Assembly (NCBI RefSeq): GCF_026261605.1
Contig: NZ_CP102486.1
Span: forward strand, 2,480,001-2,544,000
Source: Dechloromonas sp. A34
GTDB lineage: Bacteria; Pseudomonadota; Gammaproteobacteria; Burkholderiales; Rhodocyclaceae
Length of the DNA stretch: 64,000 nt
Direction of reading: 5' to 3'
Both the position numbers and the translations under genes were made by a program. The stretch's first letter is position 1. Every line of letters begins with the position of its first letter. Below, piece by piece: positions 1 through 9,056 of the stretch. The notes beneath the pieces are model-generated. The model ran no database searches, had not been told where the DNA came from, and saw only the letters and a list, made by a program, of their open reading frames with translations.

Positions 1-29
1 CGATGGACGAGGTAGAGGATGTTGGCCAT
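1..29 (-). CDS. Partial glycosyltransferase of the XrtA/PEP-CTERM locus (first 9-10 codons only)
   Basis: Only the first codons lie in the window; they read MANILYLVHR. That opening resembles the sugar transferases of exosortase-A exopolysaccharide loci (TIGR03087/TIGR03088 type). The ATG is 7 bases downstream of the FemAB-like stop, so it looks like the next gene of the same operon. The rest lies beyond the left edge, and the product call rests mainly on this short motif and on context. Confidence 0.5.
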
Positions 30-35
30 GGCGGC

Positions 36-1070
36 TCAGCCCAGGTTGCGGACGATGTGCGGCCCCAGCCAGTTGGCCAGGCCGATCGGCATGCGCCGCC
101 AGGCTTCGATGAAGAGCTTGTATTTGGCGTTGTTCGGGTTGTTCTGGGGAATGGAGTCGCGCTTGTAGAGGCAGTATTCGTAATGCAGTGGCTGCGGCTC
201 GAAACCCCAGTTTTTCTTGAAGGCGTAGGGGCCGGTGCCCACCTTGCTGCGTCCGTAATCGAAAAGCTTGATGCCCCGTTCGCAGCTGCGGCGCATCAGC
301 TCCCAGTATTTGAAGTCGTTGGCAGCGAGGTGGCGGGCACTTTCGTCGTCGCCAGCGTAGTAGGGGAGGACTTCGTCGCGGAAGTAGAAAGAGAGCACAC
401 TGCTTAGCAACTGGCCGTCGGCTGTCGTTATGGTTAGCACTTCGCAGTCCTTGCCGAATACCCGGAGCAGGGTGTCGAAATAGCGCTTGGGCATGGCCGG
501 CGTGCCATGGCGATGGACGTTGTCGGCGAAGAGCTTGAAGAAACGGTCCGCGTTGGGGTCGAGCGTGCTGATCAACTCGTTCTTGATGCCCTTGCGGACC
601 ATGGCGCGCTGCTTGCGCGGGATGGCCAGCATATTGGCCTCGACCTCGGGCTGGATTTCCTTGCGGAAGGTAACGTACAGATCCTGCGTCGGCCATTCGG
701 CATGGCGCGGATTGATGTTACGGAATTCGAGATGATCGACGCCCAGTCTTTGTGCCCGTTTTTGCGCTTCGCCTTCCAGCAGCTGAGCGGCTTCCTCGCT
801 GCTCGCAGCGACCCCTCCGTAAACGGCGAAGGGCAGGGCAACCAGAGCGTTGCCGAAAAGCAGGCTATTGACGTGCGCCAGGGGGAGTACGCCCTGGATT
901 TCGCCGGCCTTCTCCGCATAGAGAAAATAGGTCGGATGACGGAAGACGTCCTGGATGATGCCCTGCCAGTCGGCGCGGTGAAAGAAGGTGGCCTGCTTGC
1001 TGGCGAAAACGAATTCGTCCCAGCGTTTTGCGCTTCCGGCATCGGAAGTGTCCAGCTGCTTGATGATCAT
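36..1070 (-). CDS. FemAB-like acyltransferase family protein of the XrtA/PEP-CTERM system
   Basis: The 344-residue protein matches the FemAB/GNAT-fold family tied to exosortase-A loci (TIGR03019 type). FemAB proteins use aminoacyl-tRNA to add amino acids to peptidoglycan precursors; here the acceptor is unknown and may be the exopolysaccharide or an envelope component. The start was placed at MIIKQLDTSD, 5 bases after the deacetylase stop; the open frame runs further upstream but that part is antisense-like read-through of the deacetylase. The C-terminal block around LFDYGRSKVGTGPYAFKKNW is typical of the family. Family confident, substrate unknown. Confidence 0.88.
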   Translation of the reverse strand: MIIKQLDTSDAGSAKRWDEFVFASKQATFFHRADWQGIIQDVFRHPTYFLYAEKAGEIQGVLPLAHVNSLLFGNALVALPFAVYGGVAASSEEAAQLLEGEAQKRAQRLGVDHLEFRNINPRHAEWPTQDLYVTFRKEIQPEVEANMLAIPRKQRAMVRKGIKNELISTLDPNADRFFKLFADNVHRHGTPAMPKRYFDTLLRVFGKDCEVLTITTADGQLLSSVLSFYFRDEVLPYYAGDDESARHLAANDFKYWELMRRSCERGIKLFDYGRSKVGTGPYAFKKNWGFEPQPLHYEYCLYKRDSIPQNNPNNAKYKLFIEAWRRMPIGLANWLGPHIVRNLG

Positions 1071-1075
1071 GGGGC

Positions 1076-1915
1076 TCAGATCTGGTCGAGGAAGAGCTCG
1101 TCCATCCGGCCCCAGGCGAAATCGGCCAGCAGACGATGGAGACGATGCTCCATGCGGTGGATATTGACGTAATGGCGAAAACGGGTTTTGGCGCCGATGC
1201 CCGGGATGCGCGGTTGTCCTGGGTCGATTTCCCAGGGATGGAAATAGAAAACCGCGGAAAGCTGATCGACCGTATTGACGCGCCGGATCATCCAGCGCGA
1301 GATGCCGTAGGGCATCAGGCGAAAATAGCCGCCGCCGCTGGCCGGCCAGTTGCGGTTGAAAAGGCGCAGGGTGGTGACCGGGATTTCGAGAAGCTTGCCG
1401 ATCCGGTGCGCGTGGCGCGGGGCATCGGGCATGCCGTAGTGGTCGTGGCGGATGGGATAAATACTCGAACTGTAGTGATAGCCGGCACGCTCCAGGCATT
1501 CAAAGGCCCAGAGATTCTTTTCGCCGATCGAAAAGCTGGGCGCGCGATAACCTTTGACTTCGCAGCCGGCAAGGTCTTCCAGAATCAGTTTGGCGACCTG
1601 AACGTCGGAGAAGAATCCCTCGGGAGTTTGGTCGCTGGCCCGTTCATGGCCGTAGCCATGGCTGGCGACTTCATGTCCATTGGCGGCGATCCGCCGGATG
1701 ACCTCCGGGTAACGCTCGGCGACCCAGCCCAATGTGAAGAAGGTGGCTTTGGTCCCGTGCTCGTCGAGCATGGCCAGAATGCAGTCGACATTACGTTCGA
1801 TGCGGCACTCGCGGATCGGCCAATCGCTGCGCGGGATATGTGGAGCAAACGCCGAAACCTGAAAATAGTCTTCGACATCGATGGTGAGCGCATTGATCGG
1901 CGGCTGGGCTGGCAT
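1076..1915 (-). CDS. XrtA-system polysaccharide deacetylase (NodB/CE4 domain)
   Basis: This 279-residue protein carries the CE4 (NodB) deacetylase fold in the version found in exosortase-A loci (TIGR03006 type, with a C-terminal DUF3473-like part). Visible motifs are LTIDVEDYFQ near residue 10 with the catalytic and metal-binding aspartates, SHGYGHER with the two metal-binding histidines, and YRAPSFS. It presumably removes acetyl groups from N-acetylated sugars of the exopolysaccharide. There is no signal peptide, as is usual for this subfamily. It sits 14 bases after the UDP-GlcNAc 2-epimerase, which fits a polymer containing N-acetylhexosamines. Confidence 0.92.
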   Translation of the reverse strand: MPAQPPINALTIDVEDYFQVSAFAPHIPRSDWPIRECRIERNVDCILAMLDEHGTKATFFTLGWVAERYPEVIRRIAANGHEVASHGYGHERASDQTPEGFFSDVQVAKLILEDLAGCEVKGYRAPSFSIGEKNLWAFECLERAGYHYSSSIYPIRHDHYGMPDAPRHAHRIGKLLEIPVTTLRLFNRNWPASGGGYFRLMPYGISRWMIRRVNTVDQLSAVFYFHPWEIDPGQPRIPGIGAKTRFRHYVNIHRMEHRLHRLLADFAWGRMDELFLDQI

Positions 1916-1929
1916 CGGTGCGGTGTCGG

Positions 1930-3096
1930 TCAGCCGTTCGATCCGGCGTGGCGCGCCAATAGCCAGCTGGCCATATCTTCGGCAATACGCTCGGCAGTGC
2001 GGCCATCCCAGAGTTCGGGTAAGCGACCGCTCTTGCCTTTTCCTGCCAGAATTTCTACCGCGTGGTGGCGAATGGCCGCGACGTCGCGCCCGACCATGGT
2101 GTTGGTGCCTTGCTCGACCGTGATCGGGCGTTCGGTATTTTCGCGCATGGTCAGGCAGGGTACGCCGAGGGCAGTGGTTTCTTCCTGCAATCCCCCTGAG
2201 TCGGTCAGTACGATGCGGGCTCCGGCCATCAGGCCAAGCATTTCGAGATAGCCCTGGGGCGGCAACATGATCATGCGCGGCGTGTCGATCAGATGCGACA
2301 GGCCGAAGCGCTCGATATTGCCTTTGGTGCGCGGGTGGAGGGCAAAGATCAAAGGAATGGAGTCGGAAATTTCCCGCAAGACGCCGAGCAGGGAGGTCAG
2401 GACATTAGCCTGATCGACGTTGGATGGGCGGTGCATAGTGACTACACCGTAACCGGCTGCACCACAAATCAGGGCGGGATTTCCGCCGCCGTTACCAATG
2501 CTTTCAGCCGGCGATCGGGCAAATTCACGATTATGGAGTAGTGAGTCGATCATCACGTTTCCGACGAAACGTACTCGCTCGGTGGCGATCCCCTCGCGGG
2601 CCAGATTGTCGGCTGCGCTACGCTCGGTGGTGTACAGCAGATCTGCTATCTGGTCAGTGAGGACGCGATTGATTTCCTCCGGCATGGCACGATCATAACT
2701 GCGTAAGCCCGCCTCCACATGCACAACGGGGATGCCTTTTTTGACGGCGACCAGCGTACAGGCCAGCGTCGAATTAACGTCTCCAACTACCAGCACGCAA
2801 GATGGCTTCTTCTCGTCGAGTACGGGCTCAAACCGGCGCATGACTTCGGCTGTCTGCACGGCATGCGAGCCGGAGCCGACTTCAAGGTTGATGTCCGGGT
2901 GGGGCAGGCGCAGATCCTCGAACAACTTGTCGTTCATGTCCCGATCATAGTGCTGGCCGGTATGGAGAAGAATGCTCGGAATGGCCGGTCGATATGCGGC
3001 AAAGGCACGCAGGATGGGGGCCATCTTCATGAAATTGGGGCGGGCGCCGACAACGCAAATGACGGGGCCGAGCTCGTTGGGCCAACTTTCAAGCAT
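1930..3096 (-). CDS. wecB: UDP-N-acetylglucosamine 2-epimerase (non-hydrolysing)
   Basis: The enzyme interconverts UDP-GlcNAc and UDP-ManNAc, giving a ManNAc-type precursor for polysaccharide assembly in the cytoplasm. At 388 residues it has the usual family length. It shows VVGARPNFMK near the N-terminus, HTGQHYD, VVGDVNSTLA, HVEAGLRSYDRAMPEEINR and the C-terminal SGGLQEE and RENTERPITV blocks that bind UDP. The start overlaps the 3' end of the ATPase gene by 8 bases, indicating translational coupling. The deacetylase follows 14 bases later. The wecB symbol is by family; a locus-specific epimerase is equally possible. Confidence 0.93.
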   Translation of the reverse strand: MLESWPNELGPVICVVGARPNFMKMAPILRAFAAYRPAIPSILLHTGQHYDRDMNDKLFEDLRLPHPDINLEVGSGSHAVQTAEVMRRFEPVLDEKKPSCVLVVGDVNSTLACTLVAVKKGIPVVHVEAGLRSYDRAMPEEINRVLTDQIADLLYTTERSAADNLAREGIATERVRFVGNVMIDSLLHNREFARSPAESIGNGGGNPALICGAAGYGVVTMHRPSNVDQANVLTSLLGVLREISDSIPLIFALHPRTKGNIERFGLSHLIDTPRMIMLPPQGYLEMLGLMAGARIVLTDSGGLQEETTALGVPCLTMRENTERPITVEQGTNTMVGRDVAAIRHHAVEILAGKGKSGRLPELWDGRTAERIAEDMASWLLARHAGSNG

Positions 3097-4192
3097 CTGC
3101 TTTATCTCTTTCCTGGGGCATTGCAGCGAGTTGGGTGCCGTTGCTGACTAATTGTTGGAGGAGCGTCAGCGTGGCACCATTTATTTTTTCGAGTTGTAGC
3201 AGGCTGCGTTCCAACCGTGCCAGTCGTTCCCCAAATTGCTGGACGTTGAGGCTGGCGAGCAGGGTGGCCGGGTCACCGGTGAAGGTGCCATCGGCAGCAA
3301 CGCCTGCTGCGTTCAGCTGCGCGTAAGGGGAGTGGGCAGGGGCGCTGGCATATGACATGCCGACTTGCGTCGTGCTGCCCATCGTTTCTTCGTGGATCTC
3401 GCGGGCAACCTCCTCGACGTCTGGCTCGTCGAATTCCTTTTTACCGCTCAGATAACCAAATAGCATCAGGCGGTCGCACACCGAATTGATACGGCGGGGA
3501 ATGCCGCTGCTGGCCTTGAAAATGGCTTCGTGAGCTGCCGGAAGTATGGTTGGGACACCGGTCGAGCCGGCGCATTTCAGACGGTGCTCGATGTAGGCAC
3601 GCGTTTCTTCGACGTCGAGAGGTCCGATATGGCAGGCCGCGATGACGCGCTGCCGGAACTGCATCATGTGCGGGCTTTGCAGAATTTGCCGGAATTCGGG
3701 TTGGCCAATCAAAAAGCTCTGGAGCAGCGCGTGGTTGCCGAACTGGAAATTGGAGAGCATGCGAAGCTCTTCGACAGCCCGGGCCGTCAGGTTTTGTGCC
3801 TCGTCAACGATGAGCAGGCAACGCTTGCCCTTGCTTGTGGCGCTGATCAGGAAGGCTTCCAGTGACATAAGGATGTCAGCCTTGGAAATATCCTTGGTAC
3901 GAAGCCCAAACGCTGCACCGACCAGCCGCAGGGTGTCGTCGGCGTCGAGCTGCGTGCTGACCAGATGAGCGGCGACGACTTTATCCTGGTCAAGGCTGTC
4001 CAGCATGCCCCTGACTATGGTTGTCTTGCCGGCACCGACTTCACCGGTAATGACAATGAATCCTTCATTCTGGTGCATGCCGTATTCCAGATAGGCGGCA
4101 GCACGGCGATGCTGTTTGCTTCCGAAATAGAAGGAGGGGTCTGGGTTTAGCTGGAAGGGCTTGTTGGTCAAGCCATAAAATGCTTCGTACAT
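3089..4192 (-). CDS. XrtA-system ATPase (ExeA-like AAA ATPase)
   Basis: This 367-residue AAA ATPase is of the ExeA/GspA-like type found in exosortase-A loci (TIGR03015 type). It begins MYEAFYGLTNKPFQLNPDPS. Walker A is GEVGAGKTT near residue 50 and Walker B is CLLIVDEAQN. A C-terminal stretch rich in Leu, Glu and Gln (about 310-350) looks like a coiled coil. It has no signal peptide; its role in polysaccharide assembly or envelope remodelling is not known. It lies 4 bases after the outer-membrane protein gene and overlaps wecB by 8 bases. Confidence 0.92.
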   Translation of the reverse strand: MYEAFYGLTNKPFQLNPDPSFYFGSKQHRRAAAYLEYGMHQNEGFIVITGEVGAGKTTIVRGMLDSLDQDKVVAAHLVSTQLDADDTLRLVGAAFGLRTKDISKADILMSLEAFLISATSKGKRCLLIVDEAQNLTARAVEELRMLSNFQFGNHALLQSFLIGQPEFRQILQSPHMMQFRQRVIAACHIGPLDVEETRAYIEHRLKCAGSTGVPTILPAAHEAIFKASSGIPRRINSVCDRLMLFGYLSGKKEFDEPDVEEVAREIHEETMGSTTQVGMSYASAPAHSPYAQLNAAGVAADGTFTGDPATLLASLNVQQFGERLARLERSLLQLEKINGATLTLLQQLVSNGTQLAAMPQERDKADA

Positions 4193-4196
4193 GCGG

Positions 4197-5846
4197 TCAG
4201 TAAATATAGGAAAGCGTCCCGACGAGGGCGTTTTCCGTGTAAGGATTTGTGGCGTTATCGAATTCGGATCGTCGGGCGCTCAATGAACCAGTGGTTTTTA
4301 CCCCAAGTTTGGTCGAGAGTCTGACCTGAAGCATGGTCATTGTCGCTTTGACTGTTGTGGCGCCGCTACCAGTGCTTTCCTGGCGCGAGGCAAGGAAACT
4401 CAGGCTGGAAAGTTCACTTAGCTGATGGGAAACGTTCAGGCTGAAGCCTCGTTGTTGAATGACGTTGTTTTGTGCAAAGTCGTCGTTGAGTGCTGCGGCC
4501 GCTAGTATCGATTGATTTTCGTTGCGATTGATCAAGAAAGTGATTGTGTTGCGTACTCCGGTGAGGACCAGTGCGAGTTGCTGGCGCCGTTGCACAGTAG
4601 CGCGAGAGGTCAGGAAATTGCTGGTGGTCTGTTGGTTAGGATTTAACTGCAACTTGGCAAGAACCAATTCGACAGCTTTCGCGACGGCAATCTCTTTTGC
4701 GTCTGGGGGCATACTGGCGAAAGGCTCGGTATTTTCCAGTAGCTGGAACCACTGGTCGTAGACAGTTCCAGTGCCGACAGAGGAAAACTGGTTAGGAAGG
4801 ACCGAAACATCACGTGTGTCGGTGAATCGGATACTGCTCCTTGGAAAACGGTGGCTGAAACTTATATTGTGACCATCACCGAAGAAGCGATTTTCCTTGA
4901 AAGCTGAAAACCGCGTGCGTTCGGTGGGGGTCCAGTCAAAGCCATAGCCATGAGTGTTATGGGACTCTTGCTCGAGCGAAGCGTAATTATTGGATTCCCT
5001 GCCAGCACTTAACGAAACACGGAACTGGGGAAGCACCGTGTAGGTACCGATGGCTCGCAAAGTATCGGCTTCGGTTTTTCGGCCGCTGCTGTATTCAGTG
5101 GTTTGTTGATTGCCATCGATTGTCCAGCGCAGATTTTGGAACGGTGTACTACCTCTCAACTGCCCGATCCATTGCGAGAGATCTACATTGGAAAGATTTG
5201 CAACATCGGATCGCGTGGTCGAGCGATTATAGCGAAGCGAATAATCCACCATTCCACCCAACTGCCCCCGAATGTTAGGTGAAAGACGGTAGGAAGCGGT
5301 TTCCGTACTGTTGTTATTGATGGCCCCGCTACCCGATGACTGCGTACCGAAGGCCGAGATGGCTTGTTGGGCGATGATCCCGCTAAAATCCAAGTATAGC
5401 CAGTTGTCGACCGCTTCAAGTGTACCAAAAGTGTTGAGTGAGTTTTGCGTCCGGCTGTAATCAGTCTGTGTGTAAAACTGACCACGCAGAGCGTAGTCAA
5501 AATAGCTTTTCAGTCGGGCAGTTCTGGACTCAATACGGATGCCGGGCGCCAATTCGGTGATCAGATCACTCTGTTTACCCTGGGCAGAGCGGTTGATGCT
5601 GACATTGTCGGTCAATGTTTCAGTTAATGTAACTCTCGGTTTGATCGTCCATGTTCGTTGAAAGGTTGAGGCCTGGTCGTCGGTATTCTGTTCTGAAAAT
5701 GTCGATTGAGATGAACTTGCCGACGACATTGGTGATGTTGTATTGGGAACCGCGCCGGGAAGGTTCTGCTGGGCGAGGGCTAGTGGACTCAGGCAAAACA
5801 GCAAGGCTCCTGAAACTGGCCTGAGCAGTGGCGCCTTAGTTTTCAT
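4197..5846 (-). CDS. XrtA-system outer-membrane beta-barrel protein (TIGR03016 type)
   Basis: The 549-residue protein starts with a clear signal peptide (MKTKAPLLRPVSGALLFCLS, cleavage near ALAQ) and ends in a strand finishing GTLSYIY, an aromatic-terminal barrel end. The middle consists of alternating strands rich in Ser, Thr, Asn and Arg. This matches the PEP-CTERM-associated barrel proteins presumed to form the outer-membrane exit for the polysaccharide. An ATG 48 bases further upstream is also in frame but lies inside the tyrosine-repeat DNA of the kinase gene and would spoil the signal peptide. The chosen start overlaps the kinase stop by 11 bases. Confidence 0.88.
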   Translation of the reverse strand: MKTKAPLLRPVSGALLFCLSPLALAQQNLPGAVPNTTSPMSSASSSQSTFSEQNTDDQASTFQRTWTIKPRVTLTETLTDNVSINRSAQGKQSDLITELAPGIRIESRTARLKSYFDYALRGQFYTQTDYSRTQNSLNTFGTLEAVDNWLYLDFSGIIAQQAISAFGTQSSGSGAINNNSTETASYRLSPNIRGQLGGMVDYSLRYNRSTTRSDVANLSNVDLSQWIGQLRGSTPFQNLRWTIDGNQQTTEYSSGRKTEADTLRAIGTYTVLPQFRVSLSAGRESNNYASLEQESHNTHGYGFDWTPTERTRFSAFKENRFFGDGHNISFSHRFPRSSIRFTDTRDVSVLPNQFSSVGTGTVYDQWFQLLENTEPFASMPPDAKEIAVAKAVELVLAKLQLNPNQQTTSNFLTSRATVQRRQQLALVLTGVRNTITFLINRNENQSILAAAALNDDFAQNNVIQQRGFSLNVSHQLSELSSLSFLASRQESTGSGATTVKATMTMLQVRLSTKLGVKTTGSLSARRSEFDNATNPYTENALVGTLSYIY

Positions 5847-6804
5847 TTCCGTATCCGTATCCGTAGCCATAGCCATAGCCGTAGCCGTAGCCATCGGTCG
5901 AGGCTTGCCTGGCCTGATTGAGGACCATCATCTTGACCGGGCATGCCTCGATGGCATCAACGGCCTGCTTGACGGCTGCCTGGGCCGTATTTTCTGCGTG
6001 GACGACGATGACTATTTGCCCCATATGAGTGGCCAACGCACGGGATTCGGTCGTCAGCAGTAATGGCGGTGAGTCAAAGATGATGATGCGATCACTGTAA
6101 CGGCTGGCCATGTCATCAAGGAGGCGAACCATGGCATCGCTTGCAAGGAGTTCTGTGGCACGCGGGTGCTGGGTTCCGCTGGGCAGGATGGAGAGCTTCT
6201 CGATGTTGGTGCGCAACAATACGCCGGAAATGTCTACCGAATTTTTGTCGACAACGTCGAGCAGGCCTGGCGCAGGTGGTAGCCCAAGCATGTTGAGAAC
6301 AGAAGGGCGGGCGACATCGGCATCGACAAGCATCACTGTGTTATCGAGTTCCATGGCGATACTGATAGCCAAATTGATTGCGGTAAAACTTTTTCCCTCT
6401 CCGGGAAGGGCGCTGGTCACCATGATCAGATTGCCATTCTGAATTGGTGCGATCCCTTTGCCCATGGCATTGGCGATCAGAGGGCGCTTGATGACGCGAT
6501 ATTCGTCAGCCAGTTGACTGCGAGATATCTGGGGAACCAAAAGTCCAGACGCGGAGATCGCCTCGAGATTCAGCTCGACTCGCCTACTAGGCACCGAGGG
6601 GGATTTAGTCGGTGCTGGTTCTATTTTGGCGACGGTTTGATCCACTGTTGGCGCTATTTGGGCTTTGGCTGCATACGGATCAGGTACCGTTTCAGCCGCT
6701 TTTGCTTCGGATGCGAGCGAGCGAGGTGCATTATCTTCTGGCAGATCGACGCCGGCCTGGCGAAGTTGCTCAAGGCGCTTGGCTGCTTGTTCAATCAGAC
6801 TCAT
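5836..6804 (-). CDS. XrtA-system tyrosine autokinase (BY-kinase, CpsD/Wzc-C type)
   Basis: This 322-residue bacterial tyrosine kinase lacks a membrane part and matches the exosortase-associated kinases (TIGR03018 type). Walker A is ALPGEGKSF near residue 130, Walker A-prime is VMLVDADVARP, and Walker B is IIIFDSPPLL. The protein ends in a tyrosine cluster of seven Gly-Tyr pairs followed by GNEN; such clusters are autophosphorylated and set polymer length and export. Its membrane partner is probably the chain-length protein directly upstream (9-base gap). The tail is encoded by a hexamer repeat. Confidence 0.93.
   Translation of the reverse strand: MSLIEQAAKRLEQLRQAGVDLPEDNAPRSLASEAKAAETVPDPYAAKAQIAPTVDQTVAKIEPAPTKSPSVPSRRVELNLEAISASGLLVPQISRSQLADEYRVIKRPLIANAMGKGIAPIQNGNLIMVTSALPGEGKSFTAINLAISIAMELDNTVMLVDADVARPSVLNMLGLPPAPGLLDVVDKNSVDISGVLLRTNIEKLSILPSGTQHPRATELLASDAMVRLLDDMASRYSDRIIIFDSPPLLLTTESRALATHMGQIVIVVHAENTAQAAVKQAVDAIEACPVKMMVLNQARQASTDGYGYGYGYGYGYGYGNEN
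5851..5892 (-). repeat. Seven tandem hexamers encoding the Gly-Tyr tail of the tyrosine kinase
   Basis: On the plus strand the repeat is seven 6-base units, two GTATCC and five of GTAGCC or ATAGCC type. On the coding strand each unit is one Gly-Tyr pair. Units can be gained or lost without shifting the frame, so slippage would change the number of phosphorylatable tyrosines. The start codon of the next gene lies 5 bases beyond it. Confidence 0.9.
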
Positions 6805-6813
6805 CGATCAACC

Positions 6814-8373
6814 TCAGGCAGCACGTTGGGAAAGAAGGGTGAGTGCAGCAATACCTGCTCCGTAAGCTATTACCAGTCCGGAAGTTGCCGCAACGAAACG
6901 ACGAAGGCTGGCTCGCTCCTTGAGGCGCCTTGTTTCGTTGGGAATCAGCGAAACCGTGCCGAGTACGGGCAAACCGGTTACATCGCGCAGCGATTTGCCC
7001 TCAAAGAAGACAGGGCGAATTTGGCTGGCAACAAAAGCGGCAAACAGGCCTGCTGCCAGGCCAAGCAGGAGACCCAATGGCAGAAGGAGCAAGCGATTCG
7101 GCGCAACGGGGGTAGACGATGCTCGCGGCGGGTCGATCAGCCGAAAATCGGCTACCGAACCTGCCGCATCAAGATCGCCTGTTAATTCGGCTGATTCGCG
7201 GCGAGCGACCAACTGTTCGTAGTTCTTCTTATTGATATCGTAATCACGGTTGAGTTGGGTATATTCCGCTTCAAGTTGAGGTTGTGTCTTCAGCATATCG
7301 GTGATGCGCTTGTAGCGCATTTCGTACTCGGAGACCCGAGCACGTAGCGATGCCACATTGGCTTCAGATTCAGCCAACGACACTTTTAGTTGCTGATACA
7401 CCGGATTGTTGCTGACACCCGAACCAGGGTTGGCAGCCGCAAATTTCTTGCGTGCCAGTAGTTCCTGACGTTTCTGTTCCTCGAGATCCTTGATTAGGCG
7501 GCGGGTCCCGACGACATCGGGGTGTTGTTCGGTATAGCGTTGGAGAAGGCTATCGAGATTCCGCTTCTGGGTGTCGATTCTCCCATCGATTTCCGGTAGA
7601 GAAATACCGGAGTCGGCTCCAGGAGACTCTGGTAAGAGAACTGGCTCTTCTCCAATGATCTGACGACGCATGGCATCCCGTGAGTTTTCGGCTTCCCTCA
7701 GTGCCAAGCGTGATCGGCTGAGCTCTGTTGTCAGATCCGAAAGGCGATCCACGCTGCTTTTTCCTTCTCCGGTTTGCAGTTCGATATTGCGAAGCTTGAA
7801 ATCCTTAAGACGGGTTTCAGCTTCCTGAAGCTTCTTCTCGTAGTTCTGGATTTGTTCGTCAATGAATTTACGGGCCGAGTCTGAGTCTTGGCGTTTATCT
7901 CCCAAACTGGATTCCACAAAAATAGATACCAGTGCTTGAATCACGCGTTGAGCTTTGGCCGGTTCGGTATCTCGATAGGAGAGGGTGTATAAATTGTCAC
8001 GCCCAACACTTTGGATTTTTAGCGTTTTTGTAAGATTGTCGATTAATTCTTCCTGCTCAGCCTTGCCTTTTGTTTTCAGGTCGAGGTCTGCCATTCGGAT
8101 CAACTTTTCGACATTTGGTCGGCTGATCAGCGTACGACTCAGCATCATTACTTGCTGCTCAACGTTGGGCTGGATTGCAAGTCCTGACATCAGGGGCTTC
8201 AGAATCGACTGGGTGTCGACAAAAATTCTGGCAGAAGCCTCGTAGCGGTCGGGAATGCGGAGAATGACTCCGGCAGCGATGGCACCGACGACCCAAGCAA
8301 CCAACATGCCGAGTCGTCGATATTTCCAGGTCGCGCGCAGGATAGTCAGAACCTGGCGAAGAATATCTTCCAT
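6814..8373 (-). CDS. XrtA-system chain-length determinant protein (Wzz/GumC type)
   Basis: The 519-residue inner-membrane protein belongs to the polysaccharide co-polymerase family (TIGR03007 type). It has an N-terminal membrane segment near residues 18-38 (MLVAWVVGAIAAGVIL), a long periplasmic region with coiled coil (about 150-380), a second membrane segment with LLLPLGLLLGLAAGLFAAF, and an extra hydrophobic C-terminus. It controls polymer length with the separate tyrosine kinase encoded next. A GC-rich hairpin sits between it and the export gene upstream. Confidence 0.92.
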   Translation of the reverse strand: MEDILRQVLTILRATWKYRRLGMLVAWVVGAIAAGVILRIPDRYEASARIFVDTQSILKPLMSGLAIQPNVEQQVMMLSRTLISRPNVEKLIRMADLDLKTKGKAEQEELIDNLTKTLKIQSVGRDNLYTLSYRDTEPAKAQRVIQALVSIFVESSLGDKRQDSDSARKFIDEQIQNYEKKLQEAETRLKDFKLRNIELQTGEGKSSVDRLSDLTTELSRSRLALREAENSRDAMRRQIIGEEPVLLPESPGADSGISLPEIDGRIDTQKRNLDSLLQRYTEQHPDVVGTRRLIKDLEEQKRQELLARKKFAAANPGSGVSNNPVYQQLKVSLAESEANVASLRARVSEYEMRYKRITDMLKTQPQLEAEYTQLNRDYDINKKNYEQLVARRESAELTGDLDAAGSVADFRLIDPPRASSTPVAPNRLLLLPLGLLLGLAAGLFAAFVASQIRPVFFEGKSLRDVTGLPVLGTVSLIPNETRRLKERASLRRFVAATSGLVIAYGAGIAALTLLSQRAA

Positions 8374-8393
8374 CTAGGAGCCCATGCTTACAA

Positions 8394-8417
8394 CCGCTCC
8401 GATTTTATTCGGAGCGG
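8394..8417 (-). other. Intergenic hairpin between export and chain-length genes
   Basis: A perfect 9-bp stem (CCGCTCCGA pairing with TCGGAGCGG) with a 6-base loop lies between the export lipoprotein stop and the chain-length start. On the minus strand it is followed only by TTGTAAGC, not a run of T, so it is not a classic terminator. It could protect mRNA ends or partly attenuate transcription into the downstream genes. Confidence 0.6.
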
Positions 8418-8438
8418 CATACGTTGAAAATCGGTTGA

Positions 8439-9056
8439 TCAAAACCAGCTTTGCGGGACGATGAGAACGTCGCCCGGTTTCATTTCAACGTTAGCGGTAA
8501 CGTCGCCGCGCTTCACCAGATCTTTGAGACGAACGGTGTACTGCGCGTTGTTCTCGGAGGTGCGCAGAATCGTCGCACGATTGCCATCGGCAAAATCGGT
8601 AATTCCACCCACTGCAATCATGACATCCAGCAAAGTCATTTTCTGCTTATAAGCAAGGATTTGTGGTTTGGCAGCTTCGCCTATAACACGAATCTGTTCG
8701 CTATAGGGGCCGACGAAGCCGGTCACTATGACTGTAACGACAGGATCGCGAATAAATTTGGCCAGTTCCTTTTCGATATCTCGCGCCAAGCTGGTGGAGT
8801 CCTTGCCCATCGCATTCAGGTCATCGATCAGGGGAGCGGAAATCTTGCCATCCGGGCGTACTGGGACATTCATTGAAAGTTCCGGGTTGCGCCATACCAC
8901 AATGTTCAAGTTGTCTCCGGGGCCTATTTTGTAGCTGTAGTCAGCTGATGCAGCAGAGACGGGGGCTTCGGGATGACTGGCGCAACTCGAAAGAACTAGC
9001 GCAACGGCAGTGATCACTAGGAATTGAATAGTGGATTTCTTGGCTAAATGAATCAT
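8439..9056 (-). CDS. XrtA-system polysaccharide export lipoprotein (Wza/poly_export family)
   Basis: This 205-residue protein has a lipoprotein signal peptide: a charged start, a hydrophobic core and the lipobox LSSC at about residues 22-25. The poly_export domain follows (YKIGPGDNLNIVVWRNPELS), then an SLBB-like region (IRVIGEAAKPQILAYKQKMT) and the ending GDVLIVPQSWF. It matches the TIGR03027-type export proteins and is the likely outer-membrane/periplasmic secretin of the exopolysaccharide. It is the first gene of the minus-strand operon, so the promoter should lie in the 417 bases upstream. Confidence 0.93.
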   Translation of the reverse strand: MIHLAKKSTIQFLVITAVALVLSSCASHPEAPVSAASADYSYKIGPGDNLNIVVWRNPELSMNVPVRPDGKISAPLIDDLNAMGKDSTSLARDIEKELAKFIRDPVVTVIVTGFVGPYSEQIRVIGEAAKPQILAYKQKMTLLDVMIAVGGITDFADGNRATILRTSENNAQYTVRLKDLVKRGDVTANVEMKPGDVLIVPQSWF

